From Polyangiaceae bacterium (GTDB taxonomy: Bacteria > Myxococcota_A > Polyangia > Polyangiales > Polyangiaceae), in the NCBI GenBank assembly GCA_041389725.1, contig JAWKRG010000004.1, positions 372,001 through 436,000 on the forward strand: DNA of 64,000 nucleotides, written 5' to 3'. The notes below the pieces were generated by a model, which worked only from the letters and a program-made list of their open reading frames with translations, was not told where the DNA came from and searched no databases. The position numbers and the translations under genes are program-made. Shown in pieces: positions 25,578 to 35,628 of this stretch. Within the stretch, counting starts at the first letter, position 1. The number at the start of each line of letters is the position of its first letter.

Positions 25578-25669
25578 GCGCGCCGAATCTGCAACGCCCG
25601 TACCACTCGACGCTTAGTGTACGGGGGCCGATTCTTCGGCATTTCAGCGTGCTCCGTACATGCAGAGCC

Positions 25670-27276
<1,607 letters not shown>

Positions 27277-27280
<4 letters not shown>

Positions 27281-28191
27281 GTCGCCGCGCCGTTGCATTC
27301 CTGTTGGTCACCGCCTTGACTCGTGCTGCGGCGGGCGGTGAGGAGTCGGCGGCACTGTTCGAGCGCGCCAATCGGGCGGTCGAACGCCAATCCTTCCGCG
27401 AGGCGGCTGAGTTGTTCGAACGCGCGCATCGACTCGAGCCCCACCCGGCGGCGCTGTTCAATGCGGCAGCGGCATGGGATCAAGCCGCTGAGCCTGCCCG
27501 TGCAGCGGACGCCTACGAGACCGCACTGGCCTTGCAGGGGCTTGCTGCCGAGCAGGCGGCATACGCGCGCGAGCGCCTGTCCGTCTTGAAGAAGAGCCTG
27601 GGCTACCTGCGCCTGCCCGGGCCCATTGGCGCCAGCGTCTCCGTCGCCCACCTGAAGGACGTTGCGCTGCCCACTACTCTGCACCTTCGCCCGGGCAACT
27701 ACAGCGTGGAGTTTCGCTTCGAGTCGAATCAAAGCGTCCACCGCGAGCTGCGAGTCCTGGCGGGTGAGAGCAAGACACTGTCGGTGGAACGCCCGCCGCC
27801 CCCCGCTGCGACTACGCCTGCGCCTACGCCAGCGCCGAGGCGCGAGCCCAAGCCGACGGTTTCGTCGGATGCATCAGCGCCCGGCTCGTCGAATCGTGCA
27901 TTGTGGGGATGGGTCGGGGTCGGCGCCGCAGGCGCTCTCGCTGCTACGTCGGTCGTGCTCGGCGTTCAGACCATGAACTCCATCGACGATTTCGAGGCAT
28001 CGGGTCGCCGAGACCTCGACGAACGAGATCGCGCCGTCAGCCTGCGCACCTGGACCAACGTGGCGGCCGGGGGAGCGATCATCGTGGGTGCCGCGGGCAT
28101 CTACATGTTGCTGACCACGGACACGCCCAAAGAACGCGAGGAGCTGGCACGCCAGCTACGTTCTCCGGGTGGAGCGGCGTTCAGGTTCTGA
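27277..28191 (+). CDS. exported TPR protein with two membrane spans
   Basis: 304 residues, overlapping the kinase gene by ATGA and so translationally coupled. An N-terminal signal (AVAFLLVTALTRAAA) is followed by TPR-like helices (SAALFERANRAVERQSFREAAELFERAHRLEPHPAALFNAA), a beta region (GYLRLPGPIGASVSV, LRPGNYSVEFRFES), a Pro-rich linker and two hydrophobic segments (WVGVGAAGALAATSVVLGV and VAAGGAIIVGAAGIYMLL). This architecture is common beside myxobacterial kinases. It is probably the envelope partner or substrate of the upstream kinase. Confidence 0.88.
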
Positions 28192-28211
28192 GGCAGAGCA
28201 GGAGATCTCGG

Positions 28212-29594
28212 GTGATCGAGCGAGACGACGACGACGGTTTTGGCAGCGCGACGACCATGGCGCGCCCCAGGCCGCGCTTGCTGGACATGCCAGGCGCCAG
28301 CTTTCGCGTTCACGTATCGACCCCCGGGGAGCCCGACGCCGCTTTCGAAGTCGGCCAGAACCAACCCACCCGCACCCTGATTGGCAAGAGCCCGGTCTGC
28401 GAGATCCGCCTCAAGGATCCCGAGGTGTCCCGTCGTCACGCCGCGTTGGAAGTGGTGGGTGCACGTCTCTGGCTCACCGACTTGGACTCGACCAACGGCA
28501 CGTCGGTGGACGGACTCGCCATCGGTCGCGCCTACTTGTCGGGAGGGGAGCTGATCCGGATTGGGAGCGCGACGCTACGCGTGGAACGAATCGCGGGCAC
28601 TGCCAGCCCGATCGTTCCCTTCGAGGAGCACTTCGGTGATGTCTGGGGAGCCAGCCTGGCCATGCGACGCCTGTACGTGCTGTGCAGACGCCTGGCGCTG
28701 ACCGAAGTGCCCGTGGTGTTGGAGGGCGAGACGGGAACCGGTAAGGAGCGACTAGCTCGAGCGCTGCACGATGCGGGTCCCCGCAAGAAGAGGCCCTTCA
28801 TCGTATTCGATTGCACGGCAGTCACCCCGAGCCTGATCGAGTCCGAGCTGTTCGGGCACGAGCGTGGCGCCTTCACTGGTTCCGTGGGTGCGCATCGTGG
28901 GGTGTTCGAGCGAGCCGACGGTGGCACCCTGCTAGTGGACGAGATCGGTGACCTGCCGCCACCGCTGCAAGCCAAGTTGCTGCGAGCGATCGAGACTTCG
29001 CGGGTCACTCGCGTGGGTGGTGAGCGCGAGTTCGGCGTCGACGTGCGATTGCTCTTCGCCACTCGTCGAGATCTCGACAAAGAAGTGCAAGAGGGGCGCT
29101 TTCGCGACGACCTCTTCCATCGCATTGCAGTGGCGCGGCTCGAGCTTCCGCCCTTGCGTGCACGCCACGGCGACATCGCGCTGCTGGCGACACGCTTCTG
29201 GCAAGATCAAGGCGGCGATCCGAGGCAGCTGGACGCCGCGCTGATCGGCGCATGGGAGGCCTACGGCTGGCCTGGCAACGTCCGCGAGCTGCGCAACGCG
29301 GTGATGCGACGGGTGGCGCTTGGGGATCTCGCCGACGCACCGGAACTGCGTGCGGTTTCGGAGACGGCGCCGACGACCCACGCTTCCCTCGGCCAAGGCG
29401 ATACGATCGGACGCATCCTCGCCGAGGACTTGCCCCTCGAGGAGGCACGCAAGGTGCTGCGCCAGGAGTTCGAAAGCCGCTACGTGGCCCACGCACTCGA
29501 GCGATCCGAAGGCAACGTGGGACGAGCGGCGGCTTTCGCTGGTGTCGCGCACCGACACTTTCAACGCATCAAGGCCAAGTACGAAGGCGGTTGA
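28212..29594 (+). CDS. FHA-domain sigma54-dependent transcriptional activator
   Basis: 460 residues from a GTG at 28212 (GGAG 7 bp upstream). Residues about 35-115 form an FHA domain with the phosphothreonine-binding core (GKSPVCEIRL, SRRHAALEV, STNGTSVDG). Residues about 140-365 form an AAA+ domain with Walker A GETGTGKE, the sigma54-contact loop GAFTG, Walker B GGTLLVDEIGDL and FRDDLFHRI. The Fis-type helix-turn-helix is at the C terminus (GNVGRAAAFAGVAHRHFQRIK). There is no receiver domain, so input is probably phosphorylation by the kinase two genes upstream, read by the FHA domain. It would activate RpoN-dependent promoters; targets are unknown. Confidence 0.95.
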   Translation: MIERDDDDGFGSATTMARPRPRLLDMPGASFRVHVSTPGEPDAAFEVGQNQPTRTLIGKSPVCEIRLKDPEVSRRHAALEVVGARLWLTDLDSTNGTSVDGLAIGRAYLSGGELIRIGSATLRVERIAGTASPIVPFEEHFGDVWGASLAMRRLYVLCRRLALTEVPVVLEGETGTGKERLARALHDAGPRKKRPFIVFDCTAVTPSLIESELFGHERGAFTGSVGAHRGVFERADGGTLLVDEIGDLPPPLQAKLLRAIETSRVTRVGGEREFGVDVRLLFATRRDLDKEVQEGRFRDDLFHRIAVARLELPPLRARHGDIALLATRFWQDQGGDPRQLDAALIGAWEAYGWPGNVRELRNAVMRRVALGDLADAPELRAVSETAPTTHASLGQGDTIGRILAEDLPLEEARKVLRQEFESRYVAHALERSEGNVGRAAAFAGVAHRHFQRIKAKYEGG

Positions 29595-29598
29595 GGCC

Positions 29599-29871
29599 AT
29601 GCCCCCCGCCCAGCCCGTACCGCCCCCAGATGTGCGATACCTGGAGGACTTGGTGCGAGCGACCATGCCCTTCGGTCGCTATCAGGGGTTGCACCTCTAC
29701 GAGATCCCGGAGGCCTACCTGGTGTGGATGAGTCGCGAAGGCTTTCCTCGGGGCAAGCTAGGGGATCAGTTGCGCACGGTGCTCGAGATCAAGATGAACG
29801 GGCTGAGCTACTTGCTCGAACCGCTGATCGCTCGAGCAGAGGCGGAACGAGACGAGCTCGACGAGGCTTGA
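29599..29871 (+). CDS. DUF3820 family protein
   Basis: 90 residues from the ATG at 29599, 4 bp after the activator's stop, with TTGAGGCC before it. The core TMPFGRYQGLHLYEIPEAYLVW followed by GFPRGKLGDQLRTVLEIKMNGLSYL is the DUF3820 signature. Members are annotated as putative quorum-sensing-regulated virulence factors, but no biochemical role is established. Cytoplasmic and soluble. The tight spacing suggests it belongs to the kinase/TPR/activator operon. Confidence 0.9.
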   Translation: MPPAQPVPPPDVRYLEDLVRATMPFGRYQGLHLYEIPEAYLVWMSREGFPRGKLGDQLRTVLEIKMNGLSYLLEPLIARAEAERDELDEA

Positions 29872-29882
29872 ACCACCGGGCG

Positions 29883-31532
29883 TCAGGCGAACGGAGGTTC
29901 GCTGCCGCGAAGAGTTGGAGCTTCGTCGCGTTCTAGCTCTATGGTCATGACGTCGTCGGGATTGGGCGTTTCCCTCTGCATCGCCTTCAAGGCACGCTCC
30001 ACCCACGCTCCGAGTTCTTCGGCGTCACGCCGGCCCCCGGGCGGCGCCAAGCGATCGAGGTCTGTCGCCATCTCCGACGCGGACGCAAAGCGTTCGTCCA
30101 CGGACCGGGCCAGTGCTCGCTGCAGCAGCTCGTTCCACGCGGGGTCCAACGCATCGCGCTTCGAGCTGATGAGTGGGATGGAGGCCGTCACCAGCGCCAG
30201 TAGCGACGCGGTCTGATTCTCGCGCTGGAACAGCCGTTCCCCCGCCAAAAGCTCCCAGAGCACGACGCCGAGGGCGAAGAGATCGGAACGCTCGTCGAAG
30301 GCAAGCCCTTGAGCCTGCTCGGGCGCCATGTAGCCGATGTGGCCAGCCATGCTCTGGGTGCTGCCCGAAGCTGCGTCCTGCAGCGCGCGCGCGATGCCAA
30401 AGTCCGAGATCTTCACTTCGCCGGTTCGCGACAAGAGGATGTTTGCAGGGCTCAGATCGCGATGAATCACGCGCAGCAGCTTGCCATCCGTCGCCCGCGC
30501 CCCGGTGTGTGAGTAGGTGAGCCCGGCAAGCACCTCCCGCACGACATGAGCCACCAGCGGCACTGGCAGCGAGCGGCTTTCGGCGTGCATCCTGCGCATG
30601 AACGTCAGCAGTGTCATGCCATCCACGTACTCCATGGCAATGAAGTAGGTGTCCTCCACCCGTCCGAAATCGAAGACTTGCACCACGTTGGCGTGCACTA
30701 GGCGCGCGCAGAGCTCCGCTTCGTGACGGAAGGCCTGTACGAAGCTCTGTTGCTCGGCGAGGTGGGGATGGATGCGCTTGATGGCTACGCGTCGCTCGAA
30801 CCCACCCTCAGGGCAGTATAGTGCATCGTGAATCGTGCCCATGCCGCCGGACGCCACCTTGCGCACCAGACGATACTTGCCGAAGAGATCCTGGGCTCGC
30901 ACCGTGCTTTCAGCTCGCGCAATCACCTTGCGCAGGCCGTGGGCGAGCAAGGCGCCAACGCTGCCCGAGATGATCAGCGCAACAGCGCGCGTGAGCTGCG
31001 TTTCATCGCGATACAGAGGTTGTGCGGCGACGGCAGGGGGCAGCGCACTGCGCACCGCGAGGAAATGCAGGAGCGCGAACGCGGCGGCACCCGATATTCC
31101 GACCACGAGCGGCATCATCGGCCGCAAGCGCGCCGTGGCGGCAACGATGAGCCCGGCGAACACGAGCGGAGGCACCCAGGAGCCCAGGGCGTAGGCCGCC
31201 CCTTGCGCGACGGTCAGCAGCATGAGCCCGATCCAGGGCATGGAGCTCTCGACCACGGTGCTGACGAAGGGAAGCCATCGACCCCCGCGCTGGTGTTGGA
31301 GGAGCCAATGCACCAGCGAGAACCAGCCAACGAACACCAGGCTGACAACTGCAAAGGAAAAGCCGATGGCGCGCGACACCACCGCAGCGAACCAAAGGGC
31401 GAGGCCGACGCAGATCAATGCCAGGACCTGCCACACCCGCGCGATCCACAAGTCGATGCGGCGAACCTCGACTTCGAGAGCCGCGCCGAGCGGTTCCCGG
31501 ATCGGATCCTGCGACCCCGACCGCATCGCCAT
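29883..31532 (-). CDS. Ser/Thr protein kinase with N-terminal multi-span membrane sensor
   Basis: 549 residues from the ATG at 31532. The first 215 residues hold about six hydrophobic spans (VWQVLALICVGLALWFAAVV, FSFAVVSLVFVGWFSLVHWL, WIGLMLLTVAQGAAYALG, PLVFAGLIVAATA, LVVGISGAAAFALLHFLA, AVALIISGSVGALLAHGL). The kinase domain follows: VASGGMGTIHDA, VAIKRIHP, HRDLSPANILL, SDFGIARAL, GYMAPEQ. All catalytic residues are present. Putting the membrane part before the kinase reverses the usual order in this family, making it a membrane-input kinase. It is convergent with the DUF3820 gene, with an 11-bp gap. Confidence 0.93.
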   Translation of the reverse strand: MAMRSGSQDPIREPLGAALEVEVRRIDLWIARVWQVLALICVGLALWFAAVVSRAIGFSFAVVSLVFVGWFSLVHWLLQHQRGGRWLPFVSTVVESSMPWIGLMLLTVAQGAAYALGSWVPPLVFAGLIVAATARLRPMMPLVVGISGAAAFALLHFLAVRSALPPAVAAQPLYRDETQLTRAVALIISGSVGALLAHGLRKVIARAESTVRAQDLFGKYRLVRKVASGGMGTIHDALYCPEGGFERRVAIKRIHPHLAEQQSFVQAFRHEAELCARLVHANVVQVFDFGRVEDTYFIAMEYVDGMTLLTFMRRMHAESRSLPVPLVAHVVREVLAGLTYSHTGARATDGKLLRVIHRDLSPANILLSRTGEVKISDFGIARALQDAASGSTQSMAGHIGYMAPEQAQGLAFDERSDLFALGVVLWELLAGERLFQRENQTASLLALVTASIPLISSKRDALDPAWNELLQRALARSVDERFASASEMATDLDRLAPPGGRRDAEELGAWVERALKAMQRETPNPDDVMTIELERDEAPTLRGSEPPFA

Positions 31533-31655
31533 CGATCCCAGTCTACCCCTTTGTGGCGGATCCGGGCTCAGTCGTCCGCGCCCGCCGCGATCAATTGGCG
31601 CAGGACGCGGGCGTCGGCCTTGTCACGGTCCCTCGAGCCCTTCGTGGAGCACCGA

Positions 31656-31766
31656 TCAATCGATGAACAATCGATTGAGGTCTTGGGGCTTCGCGGCCTG
31701 CTGCTCACGAAGGAGGGAATGCCACTTCACGTCGTTCCAGGTTGCGGGGCGAGTCGTGTGAGACAT
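31656..31766 (-). pseudogene. short coding remnant downstream of a small gene, possible broken partner
   Basis: An ATG at 31766 directly follows the stop of the 83-residue gene (TGAATG) and gives 36 codons (starting MSHTTRPATWNDVKWH) before a stop. Another frame further downstream, at about 31560-31620, reads SRDRDKADARVLRQLIAAGADD-stop like a protein C terminus. The pattern suggests a partner gene broken by frameshift and decay. It could instead be an intact 36-residue peptide. Weak evidence. Confidence 0.35.
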
Positions 31767-32018
31767 TCACGTTCGGGGAAGCCGCTCGACCTGGCGAGCG
31801 GTCGCCACGAGCCAGCGCTCGCGATCCGCATTGGCTTCTTCGTGGCTCTGGTAGCGAAACACGCCTTTCGGCGCGCCCGTGCGGTAGTCCGCCATTGCGC
31901 CATGGGCGGCGCGGGCCTCAGCGTTGGGAAACTCACCCGCTGGCGGTCGCGGCCTCGCCCCGACCACGCGGCGGAACGCTTCTCCCGTGAGTGGGTCGAC
32001 CGTGGTCTGTGGCATCAA
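31767..32018 (-). CDS. small hypothetical protein, possible toxin-antitoxin-type or regulatory unit
   Basis: 83 residues from the ATG at 32018 (a second ATG follows). Composition is hydrophilic. The C-terminal half reads TGAPKGVFRYQSHEEANADRERWL. I half-recognise this GVFRY.SHEEAN..R..W pattern from small proteins encoded beside nucleotidyltransferase-like genes, but cannot name the family. The stop touches the ATG of the next short frame (TGAATG), the arrangement expected of a two-gene unit. Likely a real gene; function unknown. Confidence 0.65.
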   Translation of the reverse strand: MMPQTTVDPLTGEAFRRVVGARPRPPAGEFPNAEARAAHGAMADYRTGAPKGVFRYQSHEEANADRERWLVATARQVERLPRT

Positions 32019-32143
32019 TCGCAGTCTACCATGCCAAGAGTAGTTGGTCAGAACGAGGGACGCGGGAGCTCAGCGTGGGGCGCAGGCGCGGGTGACGCGG
32101 GTTGCTGCTTCCGAATCGGCGTTCCGCTCGCGCTGAGTTCGCC

Positions 32144-32184
32144 GCGGGTGATTAGGCTTGTTTCGTCGCCCTGCCCTAGACCCC
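32144..32184. other. 41-bp element, copy 2 of 2
   Basis: The same ends (GCGGGTGATTAG and CTAGACCCC) and the same length as 10359-10399. This copy abuts the stop codon of the MBOAT gene. Role unknown; could be coincidence. Confidence 0.35.
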
Positions 32185-34025
32185 TAGAACTGGAAATAGA
32201 CGAAGGGAACTTGCTCAGCGCTGGCCATCTCGCGCAAGACCAGCGCAACGCAGAACAACGCGGCGGCCTGAGCCGGGGCCGGCATCTGCGCAAAGACACG
32301 CTGAGCCCGCTGATACCAATCCTCAGGGACGTAGTGGGAGACGAGGCCTAGCGCGAGAATCCCGACCACGGGAGCGGACAGATTCGGGTGGTAGGTGGAC
32401 AGCGACGCCAGTTGCGAGAACACGACCCACGCGCCGCGGAAGGTGTCGGCGCGGAAGAAGATCCACGCGGCGCACACCAGGTGAAAGGTGGCGAAGACCG
32501 AAAGCGCCGTCAGTAGCGGATTCGTCCCGTGACGCTTGGGCTGCCGCTTGGAGTGGTAGTAGCGCGTGGCGGCGAGGGCAACGCCGTGGATACCGCCCCA
32601 GACCACGAAGGTCCACGAAGCTCCGTGCCACAGTCCGCCCAACAACATGGTGAGCATCAAGTTCACGTAGGTGCGCAGCTCGCCTTTGCGGTTGCCGCCC
32701 AGCGGCACATACAAGTAGTCGCGCAGCCAGGTGGAAAGCGAGATGTGCCAGCGCCGCCAGAAGTCCTGGATGTTGGTCGCCTTGTAGGGCGAATTGAAGT
32801 TCAGGGGGAACCGCACGCCGAGCAACAGCGCGGAGCCGATGGCGATGTCCGTGTAGCCGGAGAAGTCGCAGTAGATCTGCACGGCGTAGCCCAGCACTGC
32901 CGAGTAGTTCTCCAAGGCGGAGTACTGGATGGGTGCGTCGAACACACGATCGACGAGGTTGATCGCCAGGTAGTCGCCGATGGCGACCTTCTTCAGCAGT
33001 CCAATGGCGATCAGAAAGAGCCCCTCGCTGCCTTCCTTCACGCTGAAGCGCGGCGCGCCTGCCAACTGGGGCAACAAATCTCGGGGTCGGACGATGGGAC
33101 CCGCCACCAGGTGCGGAAAGAAGGCGACGAAGGCGAGGTACTCGGCGTAGCTCTTCTGCGGCTCGATGTCCCCGCGGTAGACATCGATGACGTAGCTCAT
33201 CGACTCGAAGGTGAAGAAGCTGATGCCGACGGGAAGTGCGACGTCCAAGGTTCGACGCGGCAATTCCACGCCGAAAGCACTGAGCGCGGTGACCGCGCTG
33301 TCGACGCCGAAGTTGTAATACTTGAAGACGCCGAGGATGCCGAGGTTCACCGCGACGGTGCCGATCAGCCACAGCTTGCGCGAGCGGGGATTCTTGGCGC
33401 GATGAATGGCGTGGCCCAGCAGCCAATCGATGCTCGAGGAACCGAGGATGAGCGGCAGAAAGCGATAGTCCCAGTGCGCGTAGAACACGTAGCTCGCGCC
33501 CAGAATGAAGAGCAGTCGCACCTTGCGCGCGCGCACGAGCCTTAGCGCGGTGACGAGAATGACGGCCACTACCCCGACCTTCGCTACTTGCGCGAAGGTG
33601 GCGACCGCTCCGGTGCGCAATACGCTGCCGTCGGCCCACGGTATTCCCATAGCGTGCAGCGCGGCCATGAGCGGTTCCGAGCCCGTGTGGCGCCAAGAAA
33701 TGAAGGCGAGGGCGACGTAGTTGATGACGACGCTGACGAGGGCGACTTGCCAGGAGGGCGGCTGCTGCGTCGCAGCGGGAGCTTCTGCCGTCTGGGACGC
33801 GCGGGCGGTTCTGTCCTTCGCGCCACCCAGTCGGCAGAGGGTGAGGGACAAGCCAAAGGCCGCGGCCGCCACGAGCAGCGCGGATGGCGTGCGCGGACCG
33901 AGTAGCGCGTAGAACACGACGGCGAAAGCCGGCAGCAGTGGCGCATAGCGGCGATTGACCAGCGTCCACGAGACGATGAAGACGATCGCGAGGAACTGCG
34001 CGTAGGCCAGCGTATTGAACAGCAC
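32184..34025 (-). CDS. MBOAT family O-acyltransferase (AlgI-like)
   Basis: 613 residues from the ATG at 34025; about a dozen hydrophobic spans. The first ~180 residues are an extra N-terminal membrane section. The rest matches AlgI/PatA-type acyltransferases: GASYVFYAHWDYRFLPLIL, PVGISFFTFESMSYVIDVYRG, FFPHLVAGPIVR, IYCDFSGYTDIAIG, FWRRWHISLSTWLRDYLYVPLGG and the catalytic-histidine segment GGLWHGASWTFVVWG. These proteins move acyl groups, usually acetyl, across the inner membrane onto an extracellular polysaccharide. The usual AlgJ/AlgX-type partner is not adjacent, so the acceptor is unknown. Confidence 0.93.
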   Translation of the reverse strand: MLFNTLAYAQFLAIVFIVSWTLVNRRYAPLLPAFAVVFYALLGPRTPSALLVAAAAFGLSLTLCRLGGAKDRTARASQTAEAPAATQQPPSWQVALVSVVINYVALAFISWRHTGSEPLMAALHAMGIPWADGSVLRTGAVATFAQVAKVGVVAVILVTALRLVRARKVRLLFILGASYVFYAHWDYRFLPLILGSSSIDWLLGHAIHRAKNPRSRKLWLIGTVAVNLGILGVFKYYNFGVDSAVTALSAFGVELPRRTLDVALPVGISFFTFESMSYVIDVYRGDIEPQKSYAEYLAFVAFFPHLVAGPIVRPRDLLPQLAGAPRFSVKEGSEGLFLIAIGLLKKVAIGDYLAINLVDRVFDAPIQYSALENYSAVLGYAVQIYCDFSGYTDIAIGSALLLGVRFPLNFNSPYKATNIQDFWRRWHISLSTWLRDYLYVPLGGNRKGELRTYVNLMLTMLLGGLWHGASWTFVVWGGIHGVALAATRYYHSKRQPKRHGTNPLLTALSVFATFHLVCAAWIFFRADTFRGAWVVFSQLASLSTYHPNLSAPVVGILALGLVSHYVPEDWYQRAQRVFAQMPAPAQAAALFCVALVLREMASAEQVPFVYFQF

Positions 34026-34282
34026 GTTGCGCTCAGCTCTGCTTGGTTACGTTGGACTGCGCGAAGGGGAGCCCGTTCTTGGGCGCGGAGAGTCCCGATG
34101 GGGGACCCTTCGGACCGCTCCTCGGGGAATGACCGCCGCGTTTTTCGTCACCGTTCCAATATTGTCAAGTGCACGGTCTGGTGAAGGCGGAGGCAAAAAA
34201 GGCACCGCTTGCCGCTGCAGCCCAGGTGCGGGGTTTCCTGGCGCTTGACGGGCCGCGTCGGGGGACGAATTGTAGCCTCCGG

Positions 34283-34795
34283 ATGCTGAAGCGCGTGCTG
34301 CTAGGCCTGCTCAAAGGCTCACTGGTGGGCGGGGCCCTGGCGCTGATCTTGGTGCTCGGCTTTGGCCTCACCGCGTTTGGCGCGTTGCTGGCCTATTTGC
34401 TGGCGGTGGTCACCGGCATCGTCACCGGACTCGTCGCAGGAAAGCCGATTTGGGCCAAGGACGCACGCATCGAGGCCGGGCTGAAGGCGGCGGCAGGTGC
34501 CGTCGTGGGTGCCGGGTTGATGTATGCGTTGCGCACCTGGGGCGGCGTGTCCGTCGACCTTGGAGCGTACGGTAACGGCGTGTTGGGGGAGCTACCCATG
34601 ACGGCGCTGCCCATGGTCGCCACCGTGCTCGCCTTGTTCTACGAGATCGACAACTCCGGTGAGGAGCCCGATGCAAAGTCGGAAGTCGAGAAGACCGGCA
34701 AGACGCGGGTCGCAGAAGCGCTGCCGGACGCAGCGCGCGTCGACGACCTGTACGAAGACGAACCCGCCGAAGAGCGCGTACGTCGCACGAAGTAG
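34283..34795 (+). CDS. small multi-span membrane protein
   Basis: 170 residues from the ATG at 34283. Hydrophobic segments LVGGALALILVLGFGLTAFGALLAYLL, AVVTGIVTGLVAG and AAAGAVVGAGLMYAL span residues about 12-100. An acidic cytoplasmic tail follows (EEPDAKSEVEKTG, DDLYEDEPAEERVRR). The Gly/Ala-rich spans resemble small transmembrane glycine-zipper proteins. It lies 5 bp before the deacetylase gene and is probably co-transcribed with it. No function can be named. Confidence 0.8.
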   Translation: MLKRVLLGLLKGSLVGGALALILVLGFGLTAFGALLAYLLAVVTGIVTGLVAGKPIWAKDARIEAGLKAAAGAVVGAGLMYALRTWGGVSVDLGAYGNGVLGELPMTALPMVATVLALFYEIDNSGEEPDAKSEVEKTGKTRVAEALPDAARVDDLYEDEPAEERVRRTK

Positions 34796-34800
34796 CCGTC

Positions 34801-35628
34801 GTGCCTCCCGCTCGCATCGCACTCTGGCTCTCGAGCATCGCCGGGATTTCGCTCCTGGTGCGATCCTTGTGGTTCGAGCCGGTGCCCATGGGCGTCGCCG
34901 TCGGCGCGATGGTTGCGTACCTGGTGCTGTGCATGCTGGGCATGATCTTTCCGGCCTTCGAGATGTTCGGCGACGCCGTTTCGCGCGCCGAGCCCGGACC
35001 GCGCTTGATTGCGCTGACCTTCGATGACGGTCCCTACCCACCCACGACGCGCAAGGTGCTCGATGCGCTGGCGAAGGCCGAACAGCGTGCGACGTTCTTC
35101 GTCGTCGCGCGCAAAGCGCAAAAGTACCCGGAGCTGGTGAAAGAAATGGTGGAAGCCGGGCACGAAATCGCGCTCCACGGCTTTCAGCACGATCGCCTGT
35201 TCGCCTGGCGCACGCCTAGCCACGTACAGATGGACCTTCGACGCTCGCGGGACGCGCTGACCCCGCTTCTAGCCAAACCCCCGCGCTGGTTTCGCCCACC
35301 CATGGGTATGGTGAGCCCGCGAACCGCAGCGGGCGCACGCAAGGCGGGAGTGGAGTTGGCGGCTTGGAGCGTGCGGGCCTTCGACGGGACGGCCGGTGCG
35401 ACGCCGGAGCGCGTAACGGAACGCATCACTGCGGGTTTGAAAGACGGTGCCATCGTCCTGCTTCACGACGCGGCCGAGCACGACGACTTCGAGCCCGCCG
35501 GGGTCGCGGCCTTGCCCGGAATTCTGGACGCGATGGCGGCGCGCGGCCTCACGAGTGTCACCCTCAGCGAACTCTTTGCGGAAGAAGCTGCTAGCCCGGG
35601 TCCGTCCGGAAATGAGACGGGCAGCTAG
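34801..35628 (+). CDS. membrane-anchored polysaccharide deacetylase (NodB homology)
   Basis: 275 residues from a GTG at 34801, 5 bp after the upstream gene. Two N-terminal spans (ARIALWLSSIAGISLLV and MGVAVGAMVAYLVLCMLGM) anchor a NodB domain: ALTFDDGPYP (catalytic Asp and first metal Asp), HEIALHGFQHD (metal-binding H-x3-H), WFRPPMG and IVLLHDAAEHDD. All metal ligands are present. It should remove N- or O-acetyl groups from an envelope polysaccharide such as peptidoglycan or chitin-like polymers. It ends convergently with the histidine kinase gene, overlapping by 4 bp. Confidence 0.92.
   Translation: MPPARIALWLSSIAGISLLVRSLWFEPVPMGVAVGAMVAYLVLCMLGMIFPAFEMFGDAVSRAEPGPRLIALTFDDGPYPPTTRKVLDALAKAEQRATFFVVARKAQKYPELVKEMVEAGHEIALHGFQHDRLFAWRTPSHVQMDLRRSRDALTPLLAKPPRWFRPPMGMVSPRTAAGARKAGVELAAWSVRAFDGTAGATPERVTERITAGLKDGAIVLLHDAAEHDDFEPAGVAALPGILDAMAARGLTSVTLSELFAEEAASPGPSGNETGS

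Noticed and set aside
32323..33969. Long minus-strand frame inside the MBOAT gene
   Set aside because: An Arg/Ala/His-rich shadow frame. The MBOAT frame carries membrane spans and the catalytic histidine motif.
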